In this document: positions 52,873-63,400 of the stretch, piece by piece
Numbering within the stretch: the first letter of the stretch is position 1
Layout: each line of letters begins with the position of its first letter
Program-made: the position numbers and the translations under genes
The notes under the pieces: model-generated
Told to the model about the DNA's origin: nothing
Database searches by the model: none
The model's input: the letters and a program-made list of their open reading frames with translations, nothing else
Assembly (NCBI RefSeq): GCF_965228935.1
Contig: NZ_OZ245846.1
Span: 4,092,001 to 4,156,000, forward strand
Length of the DNA: 64,000 nucleotides
Source: Ulvibacterium sp965228935
Lineage (GTDB): Bacteria > Bacteroidota > Bacteroidia > Flavobacteriales > Flavobacteriaceae
Reading direction: 5' to 3'

Positions 52873-55800
52873 ATGAAAACAAGAATATTATTTATATCAA
52901 TAGCTCTACTTACTTCGGTGAGGGGTACATGCCAAGAGCAATTTAGCAGACTGCCAGGTGTTTCCACGACTGAAAACTTTATGCGAAATCCTTCTATGTT
53001 TAGTTTTAATGACTATTCTAATCAAGAGTTGGTTGATTTATATACCGGGATGATAGACGTTGCTATTCCTATTTATGAAATAAAAGAAAAGGATTTGAAA
53101 GTCCCTATTTCCATTAGATACCATGAGCCAGGAATTAAAGTTAATGAAGATGCGGGTTGGGTAGGATTAGGTTGGAACCTGGTTGCTGGTGGTCAGATAA
53201 TCAGAGAAGTACGCGGAAACCCAGACGAATTGATTATGGCGACTAATCCAACAAACGGCAATGTATACATAGAGAACCTAGGTCGGTTTCATGACTTGAT
53301 AGATATCACGAATCATAATGAGGAGTTTCCTTTGGGGAATAACAATGGCATTAAAGTTATGGATGACTATGTGCAACTCTTAAAGGACAATGCCCTTATT
53401 GATTGCAGTACCTCGCGTTTTCCGGTAGCTGAAGAACCCGATTGTGAATTGGCTTGCCAATATGCTCTGGTAAATGCTATCACCCAAATTCCTTTTGCAA
53501 TTGAAAATCATGGACAACCAGGGGCTAACACGATTGTGTTTTGGAATAGATTTAGAGATACACAACCGGATATTTTTCACTATTCCGTTCCAGGTGCCTC
53601 CGGTTCCTTTGTATTGGATAAGGCTGGGCAACCAACACCAATTAACGGAGCTACTGATGTTTCTATTAAACCAGGTATTGGCCCTTTGGCAACTACTGAT
53701 GAGTGGGAAATTATAACAAGTAATGGAGTTGTGCATAAGTTTCCTAATAATTCAAGCTATACCGAGATATCAAAAAAATCAACAATACAACCTGTTTGGG
53801 CACTAGGGTTTTTGGGGTATCAGGACAAGAACTTATCCAAAGAAGATTTCAAAGCCATACCAGATTTACTTGATGAAGACTATAATCCGCTTCAAAGCAT
53901 ACCAAGAGTAGAAAATAAGGTAGTCAATACCTGGTATCTCCATAAAATAAGTTCCGCTGGCTATAATTCTGAAATAACCTTTGATTATCAAAGTCAAGCA
54001 AATATTGAACAATACTATTTTGTGGAGGAAAGACTTGATTATGTCGTAACAAAATCGAAAACATATAACGAATTGAGTTATGGTTTTGAATGTAGCCAAG
54101 AAGAGAACGTGCATACTATTAATAGTAATCAATATTTTGATGATTATTATCTGTATGGAAATGAAGGCTGTTGTCATACCAGTCCGGAAATACATTCTCG
54201 TAAAGACCAATCAAGTTTTTTTCCTGTCTTACAAACCGTTGTAAATCCTAAATCGTTAAACCAAATTTTTTTTGCAAATGGAACCGTTGAATTTGTGTTG
54301 GATACACAACTTCGTCCTGATATGCCAGGAAATTATGCACTGAAAAATATTGTATTGAAGAACAATGCTTTGGAAACGATGAAAAACTTTGAGTTTGACT
54401 ATTCCATTTTTCTAGAATTGCCATATGTCAGTGTATCCGAAAGTTCGAGATTAAAACTCGTTGGTTTAGAAGAAAAAAGCACGAGTGCCAACAATCCAAA
54501 AAAATATCAATTTAAATATGAAGAGACCAAACTCCCTGGCCAATTTTCGAATAGTCAAGATTATTGGGGATTTTATAATAATAATACTCAAAATACATTG
54601 ATTCCAAATAGTAATAGGCTTGGTGTTTCTTTTACCGGTGCGGATAGGTCCCCCGACGAAGATAAAATGAAAGCTGCTATACTAAAAAAAGTAATCTACC
54701 CAACGGGGGGTAGTAATGAATTCTTTTATGAAATCAATAAATATAGGGATAAAAGCTATAATCTTGAGAGTCCTATTGGAGGATTACGTGTATATAAGAC
54801 GATAACCCATGATGGGCAGTCGACCTCAAACGACATTATTAAAGAATATACTTATGGCAACACCGGTTTTTCTTCTGGAAGAACGGCACAATTTATAGAT
54901 AGAAATTGGTGGCGTTTTTTTCAGAATGATTCCTATTACTCTGAGTATAGAACAAATAACACATTACTTGAACATTTGTTTCTCAAAAGAAGCTCTCAGC
55001 CTATTTATGATTTTGAGTTGACAAAGGGAAGCTTAGTTGGCTATAGTAGTGTAACGGTCAGTCAAAACGGTAATGGAAAAATACTATATAGTTTTACCAA
55101 TTCAGAGAATTATCCAGATGGAGAAGGGAATAAAATACAATACCCATATCGTGGTCAGAATGGTTCAGACTTATATCATGATAATTCCCATGTGTCCAAA
55201 GATGCTCTACGTGGGCTACTTCTCGAAACTACAGAATTCAGAGAGGATGGTACTTTGGCAAAAAAGGAAAAAAATCTCTATGAACTAAACCCACCGAACC
55301 ATACTCAAATATTAATAAATAGCCTTAAGGTAGAGAAAAAATATGCTTCCGATTTTCATCTAGGAACCACAAGTAATACATTTCCATTTGATGCGGCCGG
55401 TGCTTCACATTATTTGATGGATTTTGGGGGTGTCGAAAGTTATTTTCCTTTTGTGTTTAGAAGAATCGTCTCGGATTATAAAAACGACGGCAGTATTTCA
55501 TTAACCAAGACCTTTGAGTACGAGAAAAATGGCGATAATCATATGAAACTTACAGCACATGAATTTGTTAATAGCAGTGACAAAATCGAAAAAACCAAAT
55601 ATTACTATTCAGTTGATGGCTACCCTACTGGTAATTCGGTTACTTTAGATGAACTTAATGCTATCGAAAAATTGGTTGAACAAAATAGAATAGAACCAAT
55701 CTTCATAGAAACTTATAATAATAACTCACGTACTTTTCGTTCTAAAAACACTTATAAAAGCGAGTTTAATAATCTAGTAAAATTAAAATCAAATTTTTAC

Positions 55801-56262
55801 TCAAAAGGAGGGCATGATTTTAGTAATAAGTTTGATTTTTCATATGACGGCAAGGGAAATCTCTCGGTAGTCTCAAAAATCGATGGCCCCCATACCTATT
55901 ACATTTGGGGCTACCAACAAGAATACCCCATAGCCAAATTAGAGAATTTCACAAGTACAGAAGCGAGTGGCATTCAAACAATAATTGATGCAGCGGTAAA
56001 CGCTTCCAATGCAGATACTAATGATGTAAACGAGGATTTGCTGCGTAACGCATTGGACAATCTTAGGAACGCTGCTGCTGGCGCACTGGTTACCACCTAC
56101 ACCTATGATCCGCTAATCGGGGTAACCAGTATAACCGATCCCCGGGGCTATACCATTTATTATATCTATGACGATTTCAACCGTCTCAAGGAAGTGCGCG
56201 ATCAGGACAACAACTTGGTCACGGACTATGAGTACCATTACCAGGGAACCCCTCAAAATTAG
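52873..56262 (+). CDS. Large RHS-repeat protein (first of two)
   Basis: 1129 residues. Signal peptide (about 1-20), then a SpvB/RHS N-terminal pattern (IPIYEIKEKDLKVPISIRYH, GLGWNLVAGGQIIREVRG near residue 98), a long beta-rich body and RHS/YD-type repeats near the end (YTYDPLIGVTSITDPRGYTI, YYIYDDFNRLKEV). There is no toxin tip: it stops after the YD repeats, and the next RHS gene starts 23 bases later. Most of the gene is AT-rich, but from about 55850 the composition becomes like the next gene. The split between two genes is common in Bacteroidota DUF6443 systems. Confidence 0.8.
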   Translation: MKTRILFISIALLTSVRGTCQEQFSRLPGVSTTENFMRNPSMFSFNDYSNQELVDLYTGMIDVAIPIYEIKEKDLKVPISIRYHEPGIKVNEDAGWVGLGWNLVAGGQIIREVRGNPDELIMATNPTNGNVYIENLGRFHDLIDITNHNEEFPLGNNNGIKVMDDYVQLLKDNALIDCSTSRFPVAEEPDCELACQYALVNAITQIPFAIENHGQPGANTIVFWNRFRDTQPDIFHYSVPGASGSFVLDKAGQPTPINGATDVSIKPGIGPLATTDEWEIITSNGVVHKFPNNSSYTEISKKSTIQPVWALGFLGYQDKNLSKEDFKAIPDLLDEDYNPLQSIPRVENKVVNTWYLHKISSAGYNSEITFDYQSQANIEQYYFVEERLDYVVTKSKTYNELSYGFECSQEENVHTINSNQYFDDYYLYGNEGCCHTSPEIHSRKDQSSFFPVLQTVVNPKSLNQIFFANGTVEFVLDTQLRPDMPGNYALKNIVLKNNALETMKNFEFDYSIFLELPYVSVSESSRLKLVGLEEKSTSANNPKKYQFKYEETKLPGQFSNSQDYWGFYNNNTQNTLIPNSNRLGVSFTGADRSPDEDKMKAAILKKVIYPTGGSNEFFYEINKYRDKSYNLESPIGGLRVYKTITHDGQSTSNDIIKEYTYGNTGFSSGRTAQFIDRNWWRFFQNDSYYSEYRTNNTLLEHLFLKRSSQPIYDFELTKGSLVGYSSVTVSQNGNGKILYSFTNSENYPDGEGNKIQYPYRGQNGSDLYHDNSHVSKDALRGLLLETTEFREDGTLAKKEKNLYELNPPNHTQILINSLKVEKKYASDFHLGTTSNTFPFDAAGASHYLMDFGGVESYFPFVFRRIVSDYKNDGSISLTKTFEYEKNGDNHMKLTAHEFVNSSDKIEKTKYYYSVDGYPTGNSVTLDELNAIEKLVEQNRIEPIFIETYNNNSRTFRSKNTYKSEFNNLVKLKSNFYSKGGHDFSNKFDFSYDGKGNLSVVSKIDGPHTYYIWGYQQEYPIAKLENFTSTEASGIQTIIDAAVNASNADTNDVNEDLLRNALDNLRNAAAGALVTTYTYDPLIGVTSITDPRGYTIYYIYDDFNRLKEVRDQDNNLVTDYEYHYQGTPQN

Positions 56263-56285
56263 ACGCTAACCAATTTCTTAAAGTC

Positions 56286-59200
56286 ATGAAAATTCAGGAT
56301 ACACATATTCGGAAAGTACTGTTTGCCTTTTCTATGGCAATTCTATGGAGTTTTGGAGCTATGGCCCAACAAGGTCAAACGGTTACCATAAACGGAGATG
56401 CTTCGATAGTTTTGAACAGCCAAAAAAACTACAATGTTTTCACCAGTGCATCAACATACTATTGGTGGATCAGTGGCTCGGGAGGGCAAATCATCGGGAG
56501 CAATTCATCCTCGTCGGTAACGGTCAAGGCCACATCATTCGGCAATTTCACCTTGAACGTCCAATTGGATAACTATACCTACGTCGGTTCTAAATCCATT
56601 AGCGTACAGTGCAACCCCATAGGAACCCCTTCCACGACCCAGATCCAGCCGACATGTTCCATTCCTACCGGGACCATCACGGTGACAAATTTCTCCCAGT
56701 CCAATCACACGTTCAGTTTTGATAACGGCGCTACCTATCAGGCCACAAGCTCCAAGTCCGGACTTTCTCCCGGGACATATTATGTTAAGGTCAAAAATTC
56801 GGGTGGATGTGTTTCATCAACAAGAACGGCAACGATCAACGGAATACCTTCGGCACCCTCGCCCCCTAGCGTTTCGGACAGGGAAATCTGTTCGGGCCAG
56901 ACCACTACCTTGACGGTAAGCAACCCAATACCGAACGGCACCTATAAATGGTATCTGGGCGGTACCGAGGTGGGCGATCAACCTTCGCTTACGGTAAGTC
57001 CTTCTGCCGGTAAAAAGACCTATAGCGTAAAAGTGACCGATAACCTTGGTTGCGAGAGTAACGCCAGATTGGTCGAGGTAAATGTGATCGGCTTGCCCGC
57101 ACCTTCGAACAACAGCCCTATACGGGATTGTGAATCGGGCTCCACCGTTGAGCTCTCCGTCCAAAACTCGAAAACGGTCAATGGGGATGTCCGCAATGAC
57201 ATGGTCCATGTATGGTATTCCGACCAGAACCGCAACAACATTGTATCCCATGTACCGATCAATGATGCTTCTTCGGGTACCCTGGCCACCCGAAAGACCA
57301 TAACCCTTCAGCCGGGCCAGAGCGCAAGCTATTGGGTCGCGATCAAGGTGGGCAACTGCGAGGGGCCCCTGGAGGAAGTAACCGGAGAGTATATCGACAG
57401 TTCGATAGACGGTGGGCAGGTTTCCGCCCCCCCGCAAACAACGATATGTTACGGTACGGACCCGGGGAACATGGCGAACTCCGTTTTGCCGTCCGGAGGG
57501 GACGGGGCCTTCTCCTATATATGGCAGTATTCGGACGATAACAGTATTTGGGACGACATTCCGGGGGCCACCTCGGCCTCTTATGATCCCTCGGGCGGCC
57601 TGGTGGGCGACCGATGGTACCGAAGAAAGGCGTTGTCCTGTAACAGGTTCGGCTATTCGAATACGGTCCCGGTTTCGATCCGGGCCAATGTTCTACAACC
57701 TGACCTACAGCTCGTATCGCAGACCACCTGCTCGTCCCCTACCGGTAGCTTTAGGATTACCAATCACAATAGTACCTACTCTTACAGTGTAGATCCACCT
57801 ACGGGGGTCGTCGCGGTCAATGGGGATACGTTTACGGTCTATCAGGGTACCTATACCATTACAGCTACGGACAACGGCTGCTCTTCCATCGCATCCGATC
57901 CCATTGAGATATTTGAACAGCCCTTTGTACCGGGCAAACCTTTGGATCCAATTGATTTCGACGACTCGGTCTGTGGGGAGATTACCCTGACCAAGGGCGA
58001 GCCGAATTCGACCGCCAATGCCACCTGGTACTGGCAGGCCGAACCAACGGGCACAAGCACCGGTCCGGCCAATTTGGACCCAACCGTTACCTTGACCGCC
58101 GGAAGCGTCTATTATCTCAGGGCAAAGCACAACGACTCCAATTGTTGGGGAGAACCCCGGGTCATCGACTATACGATCAATCACGTCCCTTTGGAGGCTT
58201 CGGGGAGCGATGTCTCCCGATGTGGTCCGGGGGCCGTTACGCTGACTGCCTCGCCGGGTACCCATGGCGATGAAATCCGATGGTATACCGCCGCCTCGGG
58301 CGGGTCACCACTGACTACGGGGGTCAGTGCCAATACCTTGGAGTATACCACCTCGGGCATAGGTGCCACCACCACCTACTTTGTGGAGAGTTACAACAGC
58401 ACCACAGGTTGCTTTTCACCGACCAGATATGCCGTTCAGGCCATTGTCGATACCGGTAGTGCTACCTATTACTATGATGAGGACAACGATGGTCTGGGAG
58501 ATTCCAATGTTAGCATACAGGCCTGTACACAGCCCGGTGGCTATGTGACCAATGCGTCCGATCTTTGCCCGGATTTTCAGTCGCCGACGAACGACTGTCC
58601 AATAGATCCCTTCGACCAGAACTACGTCTATACCCGAACCTATCGGGAACCCCGGACCACAGTCCCGTTACAGAAATTCGATGAGGGCGGTGACGGGCTG
58701 TTCGACGTGGAGAACGAATATGTACAGGACATCACCTATTTTGATGGCCTGGGCCGGCCTATGCAACAGGTGGGTATCAGACAGTCCCCCAACGATCAAA
58801 AGGACATTGTGACCCATATCAGGTACGATGCCTATGGCAGGCAGGACAAGGAATGGTTGCCCCTCCATGAACCGGACAGTGCTATAGGCAGCTACCGTTA
58901 TTGGGACATGGAAAGGGCCACAAAACAGTATTACAAGACCCATCCGGTATATGGCGACGACTTTACGGGATTGCTGGAGGCCGATGTCAATGCTTACTCC
59001 CAAAAGCACTTTGAGCCTTCCCCCATGAACCGGGTATTGCGGCAGGCCGCGCCCGGGGAGGACTGGAAACTGAATGTTGCTGTGGACGATCGAAGCATCG
59101 AATTCGATTATACGTCCAATGATACCCTACAAGTACGCTTGTTTAGCGTAGATCTTACGGCAGGCCTGGAGAGTCCGGTTCTGGCCGGGGCCGATGATGG

Positions 59201-62200
59201 TTTTTATCCCCCCGGCAAACTCTTTAAAAATGTTACCAAGGACGAGAACCATGATACGGTGGACGGCAAACTGCACACCACCGAGGAGTTTACGGACAAA
59301 CAGGGCAGGATAGTGCTCAAACGGACCTATGCGGATATACCGGCCATGGATCGGAACGGGGATGGCGACACTCTGGACCCAGGGGAAGAAGCGCGCCCAC
59401 AGGAGCCCCATGATACCTATTATATCTATGACGATTATAGCAACCTTACCTACGTATTGCCCCCCAAGATGGAAGCAAGCACAGCTACCTTGGTCGAGAT
59501 CAATACCGATCTCGCCGAACTGGGCTACCAATATGTCTACGACAACCGCAACCGCCTGGTGGAAAAGCAACTGCCCGGTAAGGAAAGGGAATATATTATC
59601 TATAACAAGCTGGATCAACCCGTTATGACCCAGGATGCCAACCTAAGGGCGAACAACGAATGGTTGTTTACCAAATATGATGCCTTTGGTAGGGTAGCCT
59701 ATACAGGCATATATACGCATACTGGTTCCATTAGCAGGGTGGATATGCAATCTGATCTGGATAACCACTATGTGGACGGCAGCGGCAACCGCAACAGTAC
59801 GGACATGTACGAGGAACGGGACAATGCCAGTGCAGCAAATTATAACTACACCAATGCTACCTTTCCAACGGCCAATCTGGACATACTAACGGTAAACTAT
59901 TTTGATGACTATAATTTTGACCGTGCCGGTACGGGGGAAACGGCCACTGCCCTGGGCGTGGCCAGTGCCCCCGATGTAAAAAGCCTGGCCACAGGGAGCA
60001 AGGTAAAGGTACTGGGCACCACCGATTGGATAACCACTGTAAATTATTACGATACCAAGGGCAGGCCAATTTACAGTTATACCAACAATGCATATTTGGG
60101 TACGGTGGATATCGTGGAGAACCAGTTGGACTTTACCGGGAAACCACTGAAGACAAAAACGACCCATACGCGGAACACTGTTACCATCGTTACGATCGAC
60201 AATTTCAGCTATGACCATACGGGTCGACTTTTGGCCCAGACCCAGTGTATCGGGGACGAGACCCTTGGCGATTCCTGTACAGGAGGGGCTACCGCGAACC
60301 TGCCCTTGAGCGGAATCATCACGGACAGCCGTGTGGCAACCAATAGCATTATTGTAACCGAAGCCACGCTCTTGCCGGATGCCCGGCTCTATATAGATCC
60401 CAACGCTACGGGAACTAATGGATCCGAGGAACTAATCCTATACAACGACTATGATGAACTGGGTCTCCTGATCCGTAAGAAAGTGGGCGGTACGCCGGCT
60501 AGCGCTTATGCCACTAGCCAGGAACTCCAGGAAGTGGACTATAGCTACAATGTAAGGGGATGGCTTACAGGAATCAACGATATTTCCGATGCGGTCCCGA
60601 ATAAATTGTTTAACTTTAGAATAAACTACAATGACCCCGTTCACGGAGGAACACCTCAGTATTTCCAGAACGTAGCAGAGACGGAATGGAAAACGGCCAA
60701 CGACAATTTGCTTCGCTGGTACAGATATGACTATGACGCCCTTTACCGTTTGGATAACGCGGTGAGTCACAATGGCAATTACGATGTTTCCATGGTCTAT
60801 GACAAGATGGGGAACCTCCTGACCCTACGGCGGGACGGATGGCAGGACAACGGCGGTACCATCACATACCCCGATATGGATATCCTGGACTACGATTACG
60901 GTACGGGGAACAAGCTGACCAAGGTAAGCGACACGGGCAACGTTGATTATGGCTTTAAGGACGGTACCAATACCGATGACGACTACGGTTATGACGCCAA
61001 TGCCAATATGATCCTTGACCGTAACAAGGGGATTACCTCTATAAGTTATAACCATCTTGACATGCCCACTGATATTGCCGTAAACGGGAATGGGCACAAC
61101 GGCACCATCAAATTTGTGTACGATGCCACTGGGCAGAAGCTCCGTAGGACAACAACCGAAGGCAGCTCGATCACCACTACGGACTATGTGGGGAACTTCG
61201 TCTATGAGAACGACAATCTCAAACAGTTCGACCATCCCGAGGGCTACATAGAGCCAGATGGTTCTGGAGGTTACGTGTATGTGTACAGGTACCTGGATAT
61301 ATGGGGCGATACCCGTATCACCTATGCGGACGATGTGGTCGTCGATGGGTCTATTGATCCGGCCACCGAGATACGCAGGGAACAGAACTACTATCCCGGA
61401 GGGCTGGAACACAAGGGTTACAATACTGTTATGAACGGTGTGAAGAACAACCTAAAGACCTATCAGGGTCAGGAGTTCACCGAGGACCTTGGGCTGAATT
61501 TCCACGAATGGCGCTATAGGGCTAGCTATCCCGACATAGTTCGCTTCTGGCAAGTGGATCCTTTGGCCGAGGATTATTACTATAACTCTACCTTTGCCTT
61601 CCAAGAGAACAAGTTCGGTATTGGTACAGAACTTGAGGGACTGGAAGTGAACCGATTCGATGCGTACAATCGTCTCAAGGGGTTTGGTAGGGCCATCAAA
61701 GATGCCGCGGTCGGCATCGTTGAATCGGCAAAATATATTGGTCCGACCGGTGTAGTTCAGGCTTCTGCCGATTTTGCACCAGTTGCAGCCGCAATAGCAG
61801 AGGATCCACAAGGTGTTGCCAGTGCCGTAGTGGATAATGTGACGGAGTCTTTGAAGACACCCGAAGGCCAAGGTTATGCGGTGGGTGCTATTTTAACCTT
61901 GTTTGACCCATCGCCAGCAGGTGAGACTGGAGCTATATTGAAGACCACTAATAAGTTGGTAGATTTGGCTGAAGACATTGCAAGTCCTTTGTTATTAACG
62001 GACGGGGGGAATGTTCCAAATGCAGGCGGTAAAATAACCTCATTTATTACTGAGCAGAGTAGTTCTTTCTTCCGTGTTTCTGACAATGGAGGTCAAGGAG
62101 GATTTTTAACAAAAACAAAACCATCTTCATCACAATTTGCTCAAGAAGCATTAGCTTTACCACCAGGTAATAATGCAAGTTTAATACAAGAAGTAACTGT

Positions 62201-62354
62201 TCCAGCTGGTATTCAATTACAGAGGTCAAGAGCTCTTCCGGCTTTTGGTCGCCGTGGAGGAGGAGAGCAATTCCAAATATTGAATTATAATGACAGGAAG
62301 CTAATTGACTTTGGACCTGCAAAACCATTCAATTTAGATTCTTCTTTAAATTAA
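56286..62354 (+). CDS. DUF6443/RHS polymorphic toxin with TNT-like C-terminal domain
   Basis: 2022 residues. Signal peptide (about 1-27), then several Ig/PKD-like domains (about 30-700), a DUF6443-like region (about 778-910: ITYFDGLGRPMQQVGIRQSP), RHS/YD repeats (about 1000-1700) and the RHS core (about 1735-1785: FHEWRYRASYPDIVRFWQVDPLAED). The tip (about 1925-2015) has GGFLTKTK, ALPPGN and LPAFGRRGGGEQFQI, resembling TNT NAD glycohydrolases (PFGxxGGGxQ-type end). The tip DNA is far more AT-rich than the body: 30% G+C in 62101-62160 against 70% in 58201-58260. It probably encodes a contact-dependent toxin delivered by an unknown route. The toxin family is a tentative reading. Confidence 0.8.
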   Translation: MKIQDTHIRKVLFAFSMAILWSFGAMAQQGQTVTINGDASIVLNSQKNYNVFTSASTYYWWISGSGGQIIGSNSSSSVTVKATSFGNFTLNVQLDNYTYVGSKSISVQCNPIGTPSTTQIQPTCSIPTGTITVTNFSQSNHTFSFDNGATYQATSSKSGLSPGTYYVKVKNSGGCVSSTRTATINGIPSAPSPPSVSDREICSGQTTTLTVSNPIPNGTYKWYLGGTEVGDQPSLTVSPSAGKKTYSVKVTDNLGCESNARLVEVNVIGLPAPSNNSPIRDCESGSTVELSVQNSKTVNGDVRNDMVHVWYSDQNRNNIVSHVPINDASSGTLATRKTITLQPGQSASYWVAIKVGNCEGPLEEVTGEYIDSSIDGGQVSAPPQTTICYGTDPGNMANSVLPSGGDGAFSYIWQYSDDNSIWDDIPGATSASYDPSGGLVGDRWYRRKALSCNRFGYSNTVPVSIRANVLQPDLQLVSQTTCSSPTGSFRITNHNSTYSYSVDPPTGVVAVNGDTFTVYQGTYTITATDNGCSSIASDPIEIFEQPFVPGKPLDPIDFDDSVCGEITLTKGEPNSTANATWYWQAEPTGTSTGPANLDPTVTLTAGSVYYLRAKHNDSNCWGEPRVIDYTINHVPLEASGSDVSRCGPGAVTLTASPGTHGDEIRWYTAASGGSPLTTGVSANTLEYTTSGIGATTTYFVESYNSTTGCFSPTRYAVQAIVDTGSATYYYDEDNDGLGDSNVSIQACTQPGGYVTNASDLCPDFQSPTNDCPIDPFDQNYVYTRTYREPRTTVPLQKFDEGGDGLFDVENEYVQDITYFDGLGRPMQQVGIRQSPNDQKDIVTHIRYDAYGRQDKEWLPLHEPDSAIGSYRYWDMERATKQYYKTHPVYGDDFTGLLEADVNAYSQKHFEPSPMNRVLRQAAPGEDWKLNVAVDDRSIEFDYTSNDTLQVRLFSVDLTAGLESPVLAGADDGFYPPGKLFKNVTKDENHDTVDGKLHTTEEFTDKQGRIVLKRTYADIPAMDRNGDGDTLDPGEEARPQEPHDTYYIYDDYSNLTYVLPPKMEASTATLVEINTDLAELGYQYVYDNRNRLVEKQLPGKEREYIIYNKLDQPVMTQDANLRANNEWLFTKYDAFGRVAYTGIYTHTGSISRVDMQSDLDNHYVDGSGNRNSTDMYEERDNASAANYNYTNATFPTANLDILTVNYFDDYNFDRAGTGETATALGVASAPDVKSLATGSKVKVLGTTDWITTVNYYDTKGRPIYSYTNNAYLGTVDIVENQLDFTGKPLKTKTTHTRNTVTIVTIDNFSYDHTGRLLAQTQCIGDETLGDSCTGGATANLPLSGIITDSRVATNSIIVTEATLLPDARLYIDPNATGTNGSEELILYNDYDELGLLIRKKVGGTPASAYATSQELQEVDYSYNVRGWLTGINDISDAVPNKLFNFRINYNDPVHGGTPQYFQNVAETEWKTANDNLLRWYRYDYDALYRLDNAVSHNGNYDVSMVYDKMGNLLTLRRDGWQDNGGTITYPDMDILDYDYGTGNKLTKVSDTGNVDYGFKDGTNTDDDYGYDANANMILDRNKGITSISYNHLDMPTDIAVNGNGHNGTIKFVYDATGQKLRRTTTEGSSITTTDYVGNFVYENDNLKQFDHPEGYIEPDGSGGYVYVYRYLDIWGDTRITYADDVVVDGSIDPATEIRREQNYYPGGLEHKGYNTVMNGVKNNLKTYQGQEFTEDLGLNFHEWRYRASYPDIVRFWQVDPLAEDYYYNSTFAFQENKFGIGTELEGLEVNRFDAYNRLKGFGRAIKDAAVGIVESAKYIGPTGVVQASADFAPVAAAIAEDPQGVASAVVDNVTESLKTPEGQGYAVGAILTLFDPSPAGETGAILKTTNKLVDLAEDIASPLLLTDGGNVPNAGGKITSFITEQSSSFFRVSDNGGQGGFLTKTKPSSSQFAQEALALPPGNNASLIQEVTVPAGIQLQRSRALPAFGRRGGGEQFQILNYNDRKLIDFGPAKPFNLDSSLN

Positions 62355-62363
62355 AAAATAAAA

Positions 62364-62645
62364 ATGTTTGAAAAGATTGATAGTGTTATTAATGATTGGG
62401 CAAATACAAAGAATCTCCCTCTGTTAAAGGAGTATCAAGGACAAGAAGTCCGTAGTCTTAACCTTAATACAAAAAAAGGAAACCAATATCAAATATGGGT
62501 TGAAGTCGAATCAAAAAACATTGTAAAAATAAGTGCTTGGAATTACCATAAATTAAAAGTTCAATTTACGGTAACCAATGATTGGATAACAAAAGCACTA
62601 GACAAATCATTTGAAATTGTAATGTTGTGGGACAGTGAAATTTGA
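62364..62645 (+). CDS. Candidate immunity protein for the RHS toxin tip
   Basis: 93 residues, no signal peptide, starting 9 bases after the toxin stop. Mixed alpha/beta pattern: helix IDSVINDWANTKNLPLLKEY, then strands NQYQIWVEVESK and VKISAWNYHKLKVQF. It shares the low G+C of the toxin tip and is cut off from the rest of the locus by the RAYT element. Position, size and composition fit the immunity partner. The family is not recognised by name. Confidence 0.65.
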   Translation: MFEKIDSVINDWANTKNLPLLKEYQGQEVRSLNLNTKKGNQYQIWVEVESKNIVKISAWNYHKLKVQFTVTNDWITKALDKSFEIVMLWDSEI

Positions 62646-62650
62646 CACTC

Positions 62651-63375
62651 CCCGCTCCGCAGTAGTTGTACTGCTGCGGTAAAACATTCTTACTGTTGTT
62701 CCCAAAAAGATGACTTGGCGCACAATTTTTTATAAATTGTGGTATGCAACAGGGCGTAAAACATACGATAAAGACCAATGGTTCGTACTATATGACCATG
62801 ACCGTTGTTGCCTGGGCAGATGTCTTTACCAGAAAGAACCACAAACAGGCCATTGTGGATCCACTGCAGTATTGCATTGGTCAAAAGGGCCTGAACGTGT
62901 ATGCGTATTGTGTCATGACCAACCATTTGCATTTGATCGCGAACTGTGATGAACCTTTTCAATTGAAAGATACCGTACGCGATTTCAAGAGACATTCCGC
63001 TAGGACAGTTCTGGACCAGGTTCTCAACGAGCCCGAGTCAAGAAGGGAAAACTTGGTTTCAATATTTAAAAATGCGGCACGGGACAATTCACAGAGCAAG
63101 GCCTTCAAATTTTAGAAAACGGGCAACCATGCCATTGAACTGTACTCCGAAAAATTTCTATGGGACAAGATCAATTACATCCATAACAATCCGGTTTCCG
63201 AGAACTTTGTCTCAAAACCCGAGCATTGGTTATACTCCTCGGCATCGAACTATTTGGAGGAAGAATCGATTCTACCAGAGGTTAGGGTAGTGCCTCAAAT
63301 GATGAAAACGATAACATAATGGAGTTTCCGCAGCAGTACAACCCTGCCCGCCTATGGTGGGTATTGCGGAGCGGG
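62651..63375 (+). mobile_element. RAYT-type element with inverted terminal repeats
   Basis: A transposase remnant is bounded by inverted repeats. CCCGCTCCGC at 62651-62660 is matched by GCGGAGCGGG at 63366-63375, and TTGTACTGCTGCGG at 62666-62679 by CCGCAGCAGTACAA at 63328-63341. The left end also folds on itself (CCGCAGTAGT / ACTGCTGCGG), and the right end has a CCCGCC / GGTGGG hairpin. This matches Y1/REP-associated transposase elements. It lies directly after the immunity gene stop, separating it from an RHS remnant. Confidence 0.8.
62744..63319 (+). pseudogene. REP-associated tyrosine transposase (RAYT), interrupted by an amber codon
   Basis: 191 codons with one internal stop. The HUH motif lies in CVMTNHLHLIANC and the rest of the family pattern in VRDFKRHSARTV and later INYIHNNPVSENFV. 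An in-frame TAG at 63113-63115 falls exactly where related proteins have Trp in FKxWxxGNHAIE (here FKF-stop-KTGNHAIEL), so a single TGG to TAG change explains it. The frame continues intact to TAA at 63317. The protein is either dead or produced by readthrough. Confidence 0.85.
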
Positions 63376-63400
63376 AAGAGGCAAAAAGAAGTAAGGAAAC

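Noticed and set aside
57705..58265. Long antisense frame inside the RHS gene
   Set aside because: Typical shadow of GC-rich coding sequence; the plus-strand protein is well supported.
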